A DNA stretch of 11,214 nt from S146-42 sp965371965 (lineage in GTDB: Bacteria > Planctomycetota > Phycisphaerae > Phycisphaerales > UBA1924): NCBI GenBank assembly GCA_965371965.1, contig CBDVAM010000115.1, forward strand, positions 1 to 11,214, written 5' to 3'. The translations under genes and the position numbers were made by a program. Positions 1 to 7,462 of the stretch are shown here, piece by piece (the stretch's first letter is position 1; each line of letters starts with the position of its first letter). The notes beneath the pieces are model-generated. The model searched no databases, was not told the origin of the DNA, and was given only the letters and a program-made list of their open reading frames with translations.

Positions 1-66
1 CGTCCAGCGCCGGCGCCCGGCGTTGCTGTCTCTGGCAATCAATGGGCCGATGCCCAGTTCACGGAC

Positions 67-95
67 TCTCGGCGAGTGATCCGCCGACGCCGAGA
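67..95 (-). terminator. Candidate hairpin after the PqqB-like gene
   Basis: An 8-base perfect inverted repeat (67-74 paired with 88-95) with a 13-base loop begins three bases past the stop codon of the minus-strand PqqB-like gene. It is GC-rich, with no T-run following it on the minus strand, so it is not a canonical intrinsic terminator. A 10-base perfect palindrome at 7-16 lies further downstream. The position is right for transcript end or 3' stabilisation. In DNA this GC-rich such a stem could be chance. Confidence 0.3.
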
Positions 96-97
96 TG

Positions 98-1069
98 CTA
101 CAGCGGTATTTCGACGCCCTCGCCGGCGATCTCGAAGCCCGCCTCCAGCGCCCGCCGACGCGCGTCGCTGTCGGGCTCAAGCAGCGGGTTGGTGTGGTTC
201 ATGTGGGTGAGAATGACCCGCAGGCGTCCGGATCGCACGCGCTCGGCGAGCAGCGCGATGGTATCGACGACCAGCGGATGGCCGATCTTGCTCAGGTCTC
301 GCCCGGGCAGTTCTGCGCCATCGAAGAACGTCGCGTCGAGAATGGCGACGTCCACCGAATCGATGAGTTCGAGCGCCCGCGATTCCCAGCGATGCCACGG
401 GTCACAGTCGGGCATGTACAGCACCGATTGCGCCGCCCCCTCGAACCGGTACGCGATGGTGTCGCTGAACTCCTCGCGGTGGGGCACCGCAATCAGTGTC
501 ACCCGCACGCCCCCCACCATGATCGACTCGCCCGCCTCGATGGCCCGCGGCTTGATCTCGCCCATCTCCACGAGTTGCGACCAGGGCGCATTCTGCTCGA
601 GAAATCCGATCATCCTGGGGGTACCGATCGCCTGAACGCCACCGCTGTGCATTGCCTCATAGCCGAGGTGCAGCAGGCCCGAGTAATGCCCCATGTGGGC
701 GTGGGTGAGAAAGACGCTCTCGATCAGCGCACGATCAACGCCGCCGACGTTCTCGAACCGCACGTCGCGCAACAGGCGGAGCTGCTCGCGGATATCCGGC
801 GTGCAATCGACGAGGTGGATCTGCGTCGCATCGCCGTCGGGAATCAGCAGCGCCAGGCTTGCTACATTGCGATCGGGCGTTGCGCCCGAGGCGTCTGCCT
901 CGCAGCGCTCGCACGAGCAGCCGGCGTGGGGCAGCCCGCCGTCTTGAGCGGTTCCCAGGATTCGCAGGCGCGGGCCGGCCTCTGGCGGATCTCCCCGCGC
1001 GTCGATCGCGGCACAACCTGGAATCAGACCTGACAAGACGATGCCGAACGACAAGAGTGCGAGCTTCAT
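98..1069 (-). CDS. PqqB-like metallo-beta-lactamase-fold lipoprotein
   Basis: A 323-residue protein of the metallo-beta-lactamase fold, closest in pattern to PqqB and its relatives. Residues 1-19 form a signal peptide ending in a lipobox-like LIPGC, so C19 is the likely lipidated cysteine and the protein would be membrane-anchored outside the cytoplasm. GTAQDGG followed by a CxCxxC cluster (C51, C53, C56) matches the structural zinc site of PqqB. The metal motif is HAHMGH (H123, H125, H128), with Gly where hydrolases usually have Asp. YMPDCD near 219-223, GHP near 263-265 and THMNH near 288-292 supply further ligand candidates. The start lies 37 bases after phoU, suggesting co-transcription, but has only a weak ribosome site. 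No other pqq gene is present, so PQQ synthesis is not implied; a hydrolase or oxidoreductase on an unknown substrate is equally possible. Confidence 0.85.
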   Translation of the reverse strand: MKLALLSFGIVLSGLIPGCAAIDARGDPPEAGPRLRILGTAQDGGLPHAGCSCERCEADASGATPDRNVASLALLIPDGDATQIHLVDCTPDIREQLRLLRDVRFENVGGVDRALIESVFLTHAHMGHYSGLLHLGYEAMHSGGVQAIGTPRMIGFLEQNAPWSQLVEMGEIKPRAIEAGESIMVGGVRVTLIAVPHREEFSDTIAYRFEGAAQSVLYMPDCDPWHRWESRALELIDSVDVAILDATFFDGAELPGRDLSKIGHPLVVDTIALLAERVRSGRLRVILTHMNHTNPLLEPDSDARRRALEAGFEIAGEGVEIPL

Positions 1070-1106
1070 GCCGCCATGGTACAGATCTAAGAGTCGAACG
1101 AGATTC

Positions 1107-1790
1107 TCAGCCGGTCTTGCGCCGACGCTTCTCGTGACGGACGATCTCGCCGGTGACCAGATACACCACGTCCTCGGCGATGTCGCCCATCAGATCGCCC
1201 ACGCGCTCCAGCTCGCGGCTCACGCGGAACATGAGCATCCCCGCCTCGGCCAGCTCCGGATCCTTCTGGATCAGGTCAACCAGATCTCGAAAGACCTGCT
1301 TGTCCAGCGCGTCCATGACCTTGTCACCCCGGACGATCTCCCGCGCGCGCTCGGCGTCCTCATCCAGCACGGCCCGCATCAGATCGTGACACATGATCGG
1401 GATCCGCTCGGTCAGGTCCAGCAGCGACGCGGGAAGGGGCGGCGCCTGCACCTTGTTGAGCAGCCCGGTGACCTTCGCGATCGAGTTGGCGTGGTCGGCG
1501 ACCCGCTCGATCGTGCCGTTGCTCCGCAGGATGAACGCCAACAGGCGGAAGTCGCTGGCGTACGGTCGCTCGGCGATCAGCAGGCGATAGGCCTCCTGCT
1601 CGATCTCGACCTCCTCGTTGTCGATCGTGTCGTCGGTCCGCCGGATCGACATGACCGCCTCGTGATCCTGATTCTGCAGCGCGGCGATCGCGCGCTCGAG
1701 CATGTCGATCGCCAGCGTGCCCTCGCGGAGCAACCGGCGACGCAGTTGCACAAGCTCTCGCTCAAACTGAAATCCCGAACGCGCGACCAT
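1107..1790 (-). CDS. phoU: Phosphate signalling/transport accessory protein PhoU
   Basis: A 227-residue protein of normal PhoU length, made of two three-helix PhoU repeats (about residues 10-110 and 115-215). Each repeat ends in the ExxxD metal-binding motif: E95-D99 in IERVADH and E195-D199 in LERVGDL, followed by the typical EDVVYLVTGEIVRH ending. The position usually held by Asn four residues after the Asp is Ser103 in the first repeat and Asp203 in the second. PhoU proteins link the Pst phosphate transporter to the PhoR/PhoB two-component system and bind metal clusters at these motifs. Here no pst or pho gene is adjacent, so it stands alone between mfd and the PqqB-like gene. The start is supported by GAGGA about 4 bases upstream. 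The very basic C-terminus (HEKRRRKTG) is unremarkable. Confidence 0.93.
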   Translation of the reverse strand: MVARSGFQFERELVQLRRRLLREGTLAIDMLERAIAALQNQDHEAVMSIRRTDDTIDNEEVEIEQEAYRLLIAERPYASDFRLLAFILRSNGTIERVADHANSIAKVTGLLNKVQAPPLPASLLDLTERIPIMCHDLMRAVLDEDAERAREIVRGDKVMDALDKQVFRDLVDLIQKDPELAEAGMLMFRVSRELERVGDLMGDIAEDVVYLVTGEIVRHEKRRRKTG

Positions 1791-1943
1791 GATTCCTCAT
1801 TTCACCACATCTGGAGGCCGCCTCGAAGGCCGCCGCGAACTGTTATCGGAACTCCTTCGTCCGACCCTTCAACAAGGACCGTTCCTCAAGAGTTTACATA
1901 CTCGGCGTCGGTCTCATGTCTCACGCTTCAAACCGCCAGGATT
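1791..1943. other. Intergenic region mfd-phoU (153 bases)
   Basis: No gene is seen here. The stretch is less GC-rich than its surroundings and has none of the GATC sites that crowd the neighbouring genes. For phoU (minus strand) the best promoter-like pair is TTGAAG (1867-1872) and GATAAC (1842-1847) with a 19-base spacer, which is weak. A direct repeat GGCCGCC occurs at 1816-1822 and 1828-1834. No clear terminator for mfd was found. The gap size suggests that phoU has its own promoter. Confidence 0.3.
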
Positions 1944-4900
1944 TTACGCCACCGCAGGCCCATCACAGCCTGAGAGCCTCTTGCGAAGGGCGTGGAGGAG
2001 GCTGTCGCCCTCGAAATACCGTCCCGGCGGGCGGAAATACACGTCTTGCCCTCGCGATTTCGGATCCGAGACGATCCGCACCGTCCCGGAGCCGCCTTCC
2101 AATCGGCGTGCGAGTCGCTTGGCGTCGGAGGTGACGAACACCACGTCCTGCTCATCGATCACGATCGATCGAACGCTCAGAATCGCCGCCAGGACCCGGA
2201 TCTCTGCGAGATCGAGCAGTCGGCGAACGAGCTTGGGCAGCTCGCCGTAGGCCTCGCGGAGATCGGTCTCGACCTCGCCCAGCTTCTCGACAGAATCCGC
2301 GATCGCGAGCCTGCGGTAGGCCTCGAGGCGGCGTTTGTCGCTGGGGATGTAGGCCCTGGGGATCACGCCGCTCATCCCGATATCCACGCTGGTCGTGCTC
2401 GCGGGCATCGTCGGCGCCTCGTTCTTCAGCTCGGTGACGGCGCGATCCAGGAGTTGGCAGAACATCTCGTAACCGACCGCCGCGATGTGCCCGCTCTGCT
2501 CTGCGCCGAGCAGATTGCCCGCGCCGCGGATCTCCAGGTCGCGCATGGCGATCTTGAAACCGGCACCCAGCATGCTGAACTGCTCGATCGCCTTGAGGCG
2601 TTTCTTGGCGACCTCCTTCATCGTCCGATCGATGGGCGTCAGCATGTAGCAGTACGCCCGGTGCTTGCCGCGACCCACGCGCCCGCGGAGCTGGTGCAAC
2701 TCGGCGAGGCCGAAGCGGTCGGCGTCGTTGATAATCATCGTGTTCGCCGTAGGGATGTCGATCCCGCTCTCGATGATCGTGGTGCTCACCAGGATGTCCG
2801 CCTCACGCTGGACGAACTTCAGCATGACGTCTTCGAGCTCGCCCGAGGCCATCTGCCCGTGCCCCACCACCACCCGGGCATCGGGCGCCATCCGCCGGAC
2901 ATCGTCGGCCACGCGGTTGATGCTCTGCACGCGGTTGTGCACGAAATAGATCTGCCCGTCGCGGGCGAGTTCGCGGGTGATCGCCCGCTCGACCCGCCGT
3001 CTATTTTCGGGGAACACCTCGGTCACGATCGCCCGCCGATCCACCGGCGCGGTCGTCAGGTTGCTGATATCGCGCAGGCCGAGCATGGCCATGTGCAGGG
3101 TTCGGGGTATGGGCGTTGCGCTCATGGTGAGCACATCGACGGTCAGGCGCAGGCGGAGCAGCGCCTCCTTGTGCTCGACGCCGAAGCGTTGCTCCTCGTC
3201 GATCACGACCAATCCCAGATCCTTGAACCGCACGTCCTTGCTGAGCAGACGGTGGGTGCCGACGACGATGTCCACCTCGCCCCTGCGCAAGCGAGCGAGA
3301 ACGCCCGCCGCTTCCTTGGGCGACTTGAACCGCGTGAGGCTCTCGACGCGGAACGGATAGTCCGCCAGGCGATCGTGGATCGTCCGCTCGTGCTGCACCG
3401 CAAGCAGCGTCGTCGGCACAAGGAACGCCACCTGCTTGCCGGCCTCGGCGGCCTTGAACGCCGCTCGCAACGCTACTTCGGTCTTGCCGAATCCCACGTC
3501 GCCGCAGATCAGCCGATCCATCGGGCGTTCGCTCTGCATGTCCTGCTTAATCGCCTCGATCGCGGTCAGCTGGTCCTCGGTCTCATCGAAGGGAAACTCG
3601 GCCTCGAAGGACCTCTGCCAATCGGTATCCGGCGGAGCGCGAAACCCCGGGATCGCCTCGCGGGCGGCGCGCACCCGCAGCATCTCCGCCGCAAGCTCGC
3701 GCACGCTCTCGCCGACCTTTATCTTCTGGTTGCGCCATCGCACGCCGCCCAGGGTGGACAGCGGCGGCCTGCCCTTGAATCCGCCGACGTACCGCTGCAC
3801 GAGGTCAATCCGGGTCGCGGGCACATTGAGCTTGCTGCCCTGGGCGAACTCCAGAACGAGATACTCCTCGCTCTCTCGATCGCGCGCGTACTTACGCCCG
3901 CCCAGTGCGCGGGGTTTGATCAGCTCTAGCCCGGCGAACCGTGCGATCCCGTGCTCGGCGTGCACGACGAAATCGCCCACGTCGAAATCAAGGAAGACAT
4001 CGATCGTCCGACCCGCCGCGATCCCTCGCGTCCGGCGGCGCGACCCGAACCGATGCAGCAGCTCGTGGTAGGGCACGACCACGATGCCCGATTCCTCGTC
4101 CTGGAACATGAATCCACGATGAACGTACACGACGATCGACTCGAGCTTCTCGGCGTTCTTAATAGTCGAACATAACTCGACGAACCGCGACCGCTCGGCC
4201 TCGCTCGCGCAACAGACCACGACCCGATTCTGCTCGGCGTCGCTCGCCAGCGACACCAGCTCGCCAATCGCCTCGCCGACCTCAGTAGATATCGTCGGAA
4301 GCTCGGAGATGTCCAGCCCGATCGACACGTCGCTGGACGCCGACGCCTGAGCCATCCGGCTGATCTCCGCCACCGCATGGAAACTCGACTCGAACTTCTT
4401 GAGAACCTCGGGCGGAGCAATCACGCCGTGCCCATCCACGACACGCTCGAAGTAGCCCCTGGCCTGCTCGATGATCTCGGTCGGCTCGTCGAGCAGGACC
4501 AGCGCGCGATCGGGAATCACGTCCAGCAGGCTCTGCCCATCATCACTCTGCAACGCCCGATCGACGCCCGCGATCAGATCGACCCGCTCGATCGCGCGGT
4601 CCGATCCCATCGTGTCCAGGTCGATCTCGTGGATGGCCTCGAGCTCGTCGCCGAAGAAATCCAGGCGGAACGCGCACGCCCCCCCGGCGGGAAAGATGTC
4701 CATGATCCCGCCGCGAAGGGCGATATCGCCCGGCTCCTCGATCACATCGACCCGCGAATAGCCCGCGCGGTCGAGCCAGTCGAGCAGCTCTGCGGGGTTC
4801 AGTTGTTGGGCCCGCTCCAGGGTCCGCATCAGCGCGTCCAGACGCGACGCCTCGGGCACCGGCTGCATCAGCGCGTGGATCGAGGCGACGATCACCGGCG

Positions 4901-5258
4901 ATGCGCTCTCGCCCATCGACATCACCTGACGGAGCACGCCCAGGCGGTCTGCGAACAGATCCAACGCCAGCCCCGCCTCGCCGGGCAGCGCCTGCACCGC
5001 CGGGAATGCAAGGCACGAAACGCCGAGCGACCCCAGCGTGTCGCACGCCTCGTCGGCGTCATCGCCATGGGCAACCACCAGCACCACCGGGCGCTTGGTG
5101 GCCCGGGACACGGCACCGGCGATGATCGAGCTAGACGACCCGGCGCTGCCCGAGACCACGCAGCGCTCGCCGGCACTCAGAGCGCGCGCAAGAGCCTCCA
5201 CGCCCCGACGATCTGCAAGGGACTCGACAAGGCCCGGATTGGCAGTCACACTTTCCAT
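1944..5258 (-). CDS. mfd: Transcription-repair coupling factor Mfd
   Basis: An 1104-residue protein, close to the usual 1150 or so of Mfd, the ATP-driven translocase that removes RNA polymerase stalled at DNA lesions and recruits UvrA. Domains in order: a UvrB-homology region (about 20-300, with GYSRVDVIEEPGDIALRGG at 166-184); the RNA-polymerase-interacting CarD-like domain (about 424-492); the translocase core with Walker A GDVGFGKT (586-593), the DEEQ box (687-690), SATPIPRT (713-720), the TRG-type stretch STTIIESGIDIP (825-836) and QLRGRVGR (856-863); and a C-terminal TRCF domain (about 950-1060). All helicase motifs look intact. The chosen ATG has no recognisable ribosome site and lies 21 bases after a short in-frame ORF, so the true N-terminus is less certain than the rest. 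It probably belongs to the operon that begins at the GH10-like gene. Confidence 0.97.
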   Translation of the reverse strand: MESVTANPGLVESLADRRGVEALARALSAGERCVVSGSAGSSSSIIAGAVSRATKRPVVLVVAHGDDADEACDTLGSLGVSCLAFPAVQALPGEAGLALDLFADRLGVLRQVMSMGESASPVIVASIHALMQPVPEASRLDALMRTLERAQQLNPAELLDWLDRAGYSRVDVIEEPGDIALRGGIMDIFPAGGACAFRLDFFGDELEAIHEIDLDTMGSDRAIERVDLIAGVDRALQSDDGQSLLDVIPDRALVLLDEPTEIIEQARGYFERVVDGHGVIAPPEVLKKFESSFHAVAEISRMAQASASSDVSIGLDISELPTISTEVGEAIGELVSLASDAEQNRVVVCCASEAERSRFVELCSTIKNAEKLESIVVYVHRGFMFQDEESGIVVVPYHELLHRFGSRRRTRGIAAGRTIDVFLDFDVGDFVVHAEHGIARFAGLELIKPRALGGRKYARDRESEEYLVLEFAQGSKLNVPATRIDLVQRYVGGFKGRPPLSTLGGVRWRNQKIKVGESVRELAAEMLRVRAAREAIPGFRAPPDTDWQRSFEAEFPFDETEDQLTAIEAIKQDMQSERPMDRLICGDVGFGKTEVALRAAFKAAEAGKQVAFLVPTTLLAVQHERTIHDRLADYPFRVESLTRFKSPKEAAGVLARLRRGEVDIVVGTHRLLSKDVRFKDLGLVVIDEEQRFGVEHKEALLRLRLTVDVLTMSATPIPRTLHMAMLGLRDISNLTTAPVDRRAIVTEVFPENRRRVERAITRELARDGQIYFVHNRVQSINRVADDVRRMAPDARVVVGHGQMASGELEDVMLKFVQREADILVSTTIIESGIDIPTANTMIINDADRFGLAELHQLRGRVGRGKHRAYCYMLTPIDRTMKEVAKKRLKAIEQFSMLGAGFKIAMRDLEIRGAGNLLGAEQSGHIAAVGYEMFCQLLDRAVTELKNEAPTMPASTTSVDIGMSGVIPRAYIPSDKRRLEAYRRLAIADSVEKLGEVETDLREAYGELPKLVRRLLDLAEIRVLAAILSVRSIVIDEQDVVFVTSDAKRLARRLEGGSGTVRIVSDPKSRGQDVYFRPPGRYFEGDSLLHALRKRLSGCDGPAVA

Positions 5259-5279
5259 GCGTGTGAGGTTCGAGCGAAC

Positions 5280-5372
5280 TCACGCCCGCTCAGCGACCAT
5301 GATATCGGCGACTCGCAGCAAGTCCTCCAACGCGTACCCACGATGAAGATGGCCCGCCTCAGCCCCCGCCAT
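5280..5372 (-). CDS. Possible 30-residue ORF between comEA-like gene and mfd
   Basis: A 30-codon ORF starts with ATG inside the last codons of the ComEA-like gene (14-base overlap) and stops at TGA (5280-5282), 21 bases before the mfd ATG. A good ribosome site, GGAGG, lies 9 bases upstream of its ATG; mfd itself has none visible. The ORF is in the same frame as mfd, with only that TGA and seven codons between them. The second half (ALEDLLRVADIMVAERA) reads like a helix. It may be a real leader peptide that couples translation into mfd, an N-terminal extension of mfd interrupted by a true or erroneous stop, or chance. Confidence 0.3.
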   Translation of the reverse strand: MAGAEAGHLHRGYALEDLLRVADIMVAERA

Positions 5373-5781
5373 CCGGGCGAGCCTCCGGCGCGGGGCTCTC
5401 GAGGCCGATGACAACGAACGGACGAAGCCCGGCGATCGTCCGAGGACCCACGCCCTCCACCCGATCCAGATCGTCCAGCGTCTCGAACGGGCCCAGCCGA
5501 TCTCGATCCGCGACGATCCGCTCGGCGAGCGTCGGCCCCACGTCCGGCAGCAGTTGCAACTCGCTGACACTGGCGGTATTCAGATCGATCCGTCGCTCGG
5601 CGTTGATCTCGCGCGCGTCGTCGCGGCGCTCCCACGCCACGATCGACCACGCCATCCCCACGATCGACGCGCACCCAAGGACGATCACCGCGGCCCACTT
5701 CGCGGCACCCCCGGTCCAATCGCCCCGCCCGCGTTGGACAGATCCCGCGGTCTTATCGACCTCGCCGGACTCAATAGTCAT
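5359..5781 (-). CDS. Membrane-anchored helix-hairpin-helix (ComEA-type) protein
   Basis: A 140-residue protein with one membrane segment (about 28-50, AAVIVLGCASIVGMAWSIVA) and a C-terminal ComEA-type pair of helix-hairpin-helix motifs. The pattern IDLNTAS-x-ELQLLPDVGPTLAERI (about 65-89) followed by GPFETLDDLDRVEGVGPRTI (97-116) is the hallmark. ComEA proteins bind double-stranded DNA on the outer face of the cytoplasmic membrane during natural transformation; other small HhH proteins of this shape have unknown roles. The ATG overlaps the stop of the GH10-like gene as ATGA, indicating translational coupling, and no separate ribosome site is evident. No other competence gene (comEC, pilus genes) is in the window, so a role in DNA uptake is inference from the family only. 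The C-terminal tail after 125 is Pro/Gly-rich. Confidence 0.85.
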   Translation of the reverse strand: MTIESGEVDKTAGSVQRGRGDWTGGAAKWAAVIVLGCASIVGMAWSIVAWERRDDAREINAERRIDLNTASVSELQLLPDVGPTLAERIVADRDRLGPFETLDDLDRVEGVGPRTIAGLRPFVVIGLESPAPEARPDGGG

Positions 5782-7370
5782 GCGCTGGCGGCCTGCGGCT
5801 GCGCCCAGGGCGAGCGCCCCTCACGCAACGCCCGGCGGATCTCGGTGAACCGCTCGGCGGACGCCTTGGGCGCGCCGGTCTTGGTGACCAGCCCCACAGG
5901 GGGCGATCCCTCCGTGTCGTACAGCGTCTGCCAGCAGAAGCTGTGGATATAGGGCTTGGCGAGCACCACGCCCATCACGTCTTCGAGCCACTCGGCCTGC
6001 CTCGCCTCGCTCCAGCCGTCGCCGTCGCTGGGCGCGCCCACCGCGGTCACCAGCAATGGCCTCTCCAGGTTGACCGCATAGCGATCGAGCATCGCCGACA
6101 ACTCCATCGGGTCGCGATTCCACGATCCGTTCTCCTGCCCGATGCACAGGCGAAGCGCGAAGCCGTCCACCTGGATCCCCGCCTGCTGGGTCATCTCGGC
6201 AAACGGCAACGGCGGCACCGAGCCCCCCACCTCGCCCACATACTCGCCCCAGGGTTGCTCAACCTCGACCACGACATTGGCCTGCGGGTGCAGCTTGCGG
6301 ATCAGCGTCACCGCGATCCGCGTCAGGTCGATCATCTTCTCGAAGTCCATCGGAAAATCGCGATTCACCGCCAGCCCGCACGTCGCCGACCACCTTCGCA
6401 CCGTCCGCCGATAGCGTGTCACCACCTGCTTCACATGCTCGGCGACCAGCTCACGCAGCGTCTCGTGGTCGTTCTCCCAGATCTCCAGCCACCCGGGCGT
6501 GCGGTCTGGGCGGAAGTCGATCAGGGGTCCGGCGGCGACGGGGAGCTTGGCCGATCGCACCGCCCACTCGATCCAGCGATCGGTATTGGTGAAGGCGTAG
6601 CTTCCTTCTTGGGGTTCCAGATCCGACCATCGCATGGGCGTTGCGAGAAAATCGCACGATGACAGCACCGCCCGCCCGAGCCCATCGGAAAAGATCCTCG
6701 GATCGACCTCGCAACCAACAAGCGGGCGACCGGGCAGCACGACCCCGGTGCCCCCAGACAGCAGCACCGGCGCACCCGGTGGGGCCGTCTCCTGCTGGGC
6801 CTTCTCATACCGCGACACCGCCTCGGCGTGGACCTCTCCAGATAGCCGCCCCGGCAGCAACGATCTTCCCTGGAGCAACGCAAGCTCTCGCCCGACCTCG
6901 ATGGCAAGCCCGAGTGCCTCGCGGGCCAGCGGGTCGGTATGCCCGTTCTCGCCGCCCCGGCTCTCGATCAGCGCCTTGGTGAACGCCTGGGCCGCCTGGG
7001 TCACGCGCGTGGAGGAATCCCGATCGATCTCAAAGAGCGTCCACTCCTCGAGCTTGGTCAGCAGCAGCATGACCCGCCGACGGGCGAGTTCCAGCACCAG
7101 CGAGTACGGGCGATCTCGCTGAGGCAGCAGGCAGGTCGAGAGTGACAACTCCTCGTAATAGGCACTATCCTCGCTGTGCCCGCCCACAAGGGCCCGTGCA
7201 TCGACGTGGATCGCGATCCCACGAGCCTCGGGACCCTCCGGTGTGACCTCGATCACGCCGTCGGCGACCCGGATCTCCGCCGGGACGACCACATCATCCG
7301 CCCCGACCGCGCGAACCCGTGAGGGATCGACGATCGACTGAGCATCCGTTGGCAACACAAAGCGCAGCAT
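5778..7370 (-). CDS. GH10 (endo-xylanase)-like protein, catalytic glutamates apparently absent
   Basis: A 530-residue protein whose C-terminal part (about 235-515) follows the GH10 xylanase pattern. PMRWSDLEPQEGSYAF (245-260) matches the GH10 M-W-x-x-L-E-P-x-x-G-x-F signature. RTPGWL (290-295) matches the segment after the family's WH motif. VDGFALRL (401-408) and HSFCWQTLYD (476-485) match later strands. The acid/base motif WDVVNE aligns to WSATCG (327-332), putting Gly332 in place of Glu. The nucleophile motif ITELD aligns to VTAVG (441-445), putting Ala443 in place of Glu. The His of the WH motif is also missing. The N-terminal 200 residues are not recognised and carry no signal peptide, so it looks cytoplasmic. 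AGGAGGGG lies 10 bases upstream of the ATG. It leads the operon into the ComEA-like gene. A non-hydrolytic sugar-binding or structural role is inferred. Confidence 0.75.
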   Translation of the reverse strand: MLRFVLPTDAQSIVDPSRVRAVGADDVVVPAEIRVADGVIEVTPEGPEARGIAIHVDARALVGGHSEDSAYYEELSLSTCLLPQRDRPYSLVLELARRRVMLLLTKLEEWTLFEIDRDSSTRVTQAAQAFTKALIESRGGENGHTDPLAREALGLAIEVGRELALLQGRSLLPGRLSGEVHAEAVSRYEKAQQETAPPGAPVLLSGGTGVVLPGRPLVGCEVDPRIFSDGLGRAVLSSCDFLATPMRWSDLEPQEGSYAFTNTDRWIEWAVRSAKLPVAAGPLIDFRPDRTPGWLEIWENDHETLRELVAEHVKQVVTRYRRTVRRWSATCGLAVNRDFPMDFEKMIDLTRIAVTLIRKLHPQANVVVEVEQPWGEYVGEVGGSVPPLPFAEMTQQAGIQVDGFALRLCIGQENGSWNRDPMELSAMLDRYAVNLERPLLVTAVGAPSDGDGWSEARQAEWLEDVMGVVLAKPYIHSFCWQTLYDTEGSPPVGLVTKTGAPKASAERFTEIRRALREGRSPWAQPQAASA

Positions 7371-7462
7371 CCGCGAGCGGCCCCTCCTATCTGGGCGATT
7401 CCAACCTGCAAGGCCTCGACCGCGAGCTCGCGCGAGCCGGTCCGCGAGGATAGCATCGCCGC
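7371..7462. promoter_or_regulatory. Divergent intergenic region, GH10-like gene / purC
   Basis: These 92 bases must hold promoters for both the minus-strand GH10-like operon and plus-strand purC. No convincing -35/-10 pair was seen for either. A 12-base perfect palindrome CGCGAGCTCGCG (7421-7432) sits in the middle, and CCGCGAG occurs three times in the same orientation (7371-7377, 7420-7426, 7442-7448). These could be operator elements, but CG-rich words of this length also arise by chance here. Confidence 0.4.

Noticed and set aside
95..1973. Plus-strand ORFs of about 310 codons at 95-1033 and 1041-1973
   Set aside because: They lie opposite the PqqB-like gene and phoU, both identified by motifs; high G+C suppresses stop codons on the other strand.
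1992..3929. Plus-strand 645-codon ORF opposite mfd
   Set aside because: It is an antisense shadow of mfd. The translation is His/Arg/Leu-rich and low in pattern, while the minus strand carries every Mfd motif over the same span.
4377..5411. Plus-strand 344-codon ORF
   Set aside because: Shadow of the mfd 5' part and the comEA-like gene, with the same biased composition and no ribosome site.
5246..5719. Minus-strand 157-codon ORF overlapping the comEA-like gene
   Set aside because: Arg/Gly/Asp-rich translation in a wrong frame of the HhH gene.
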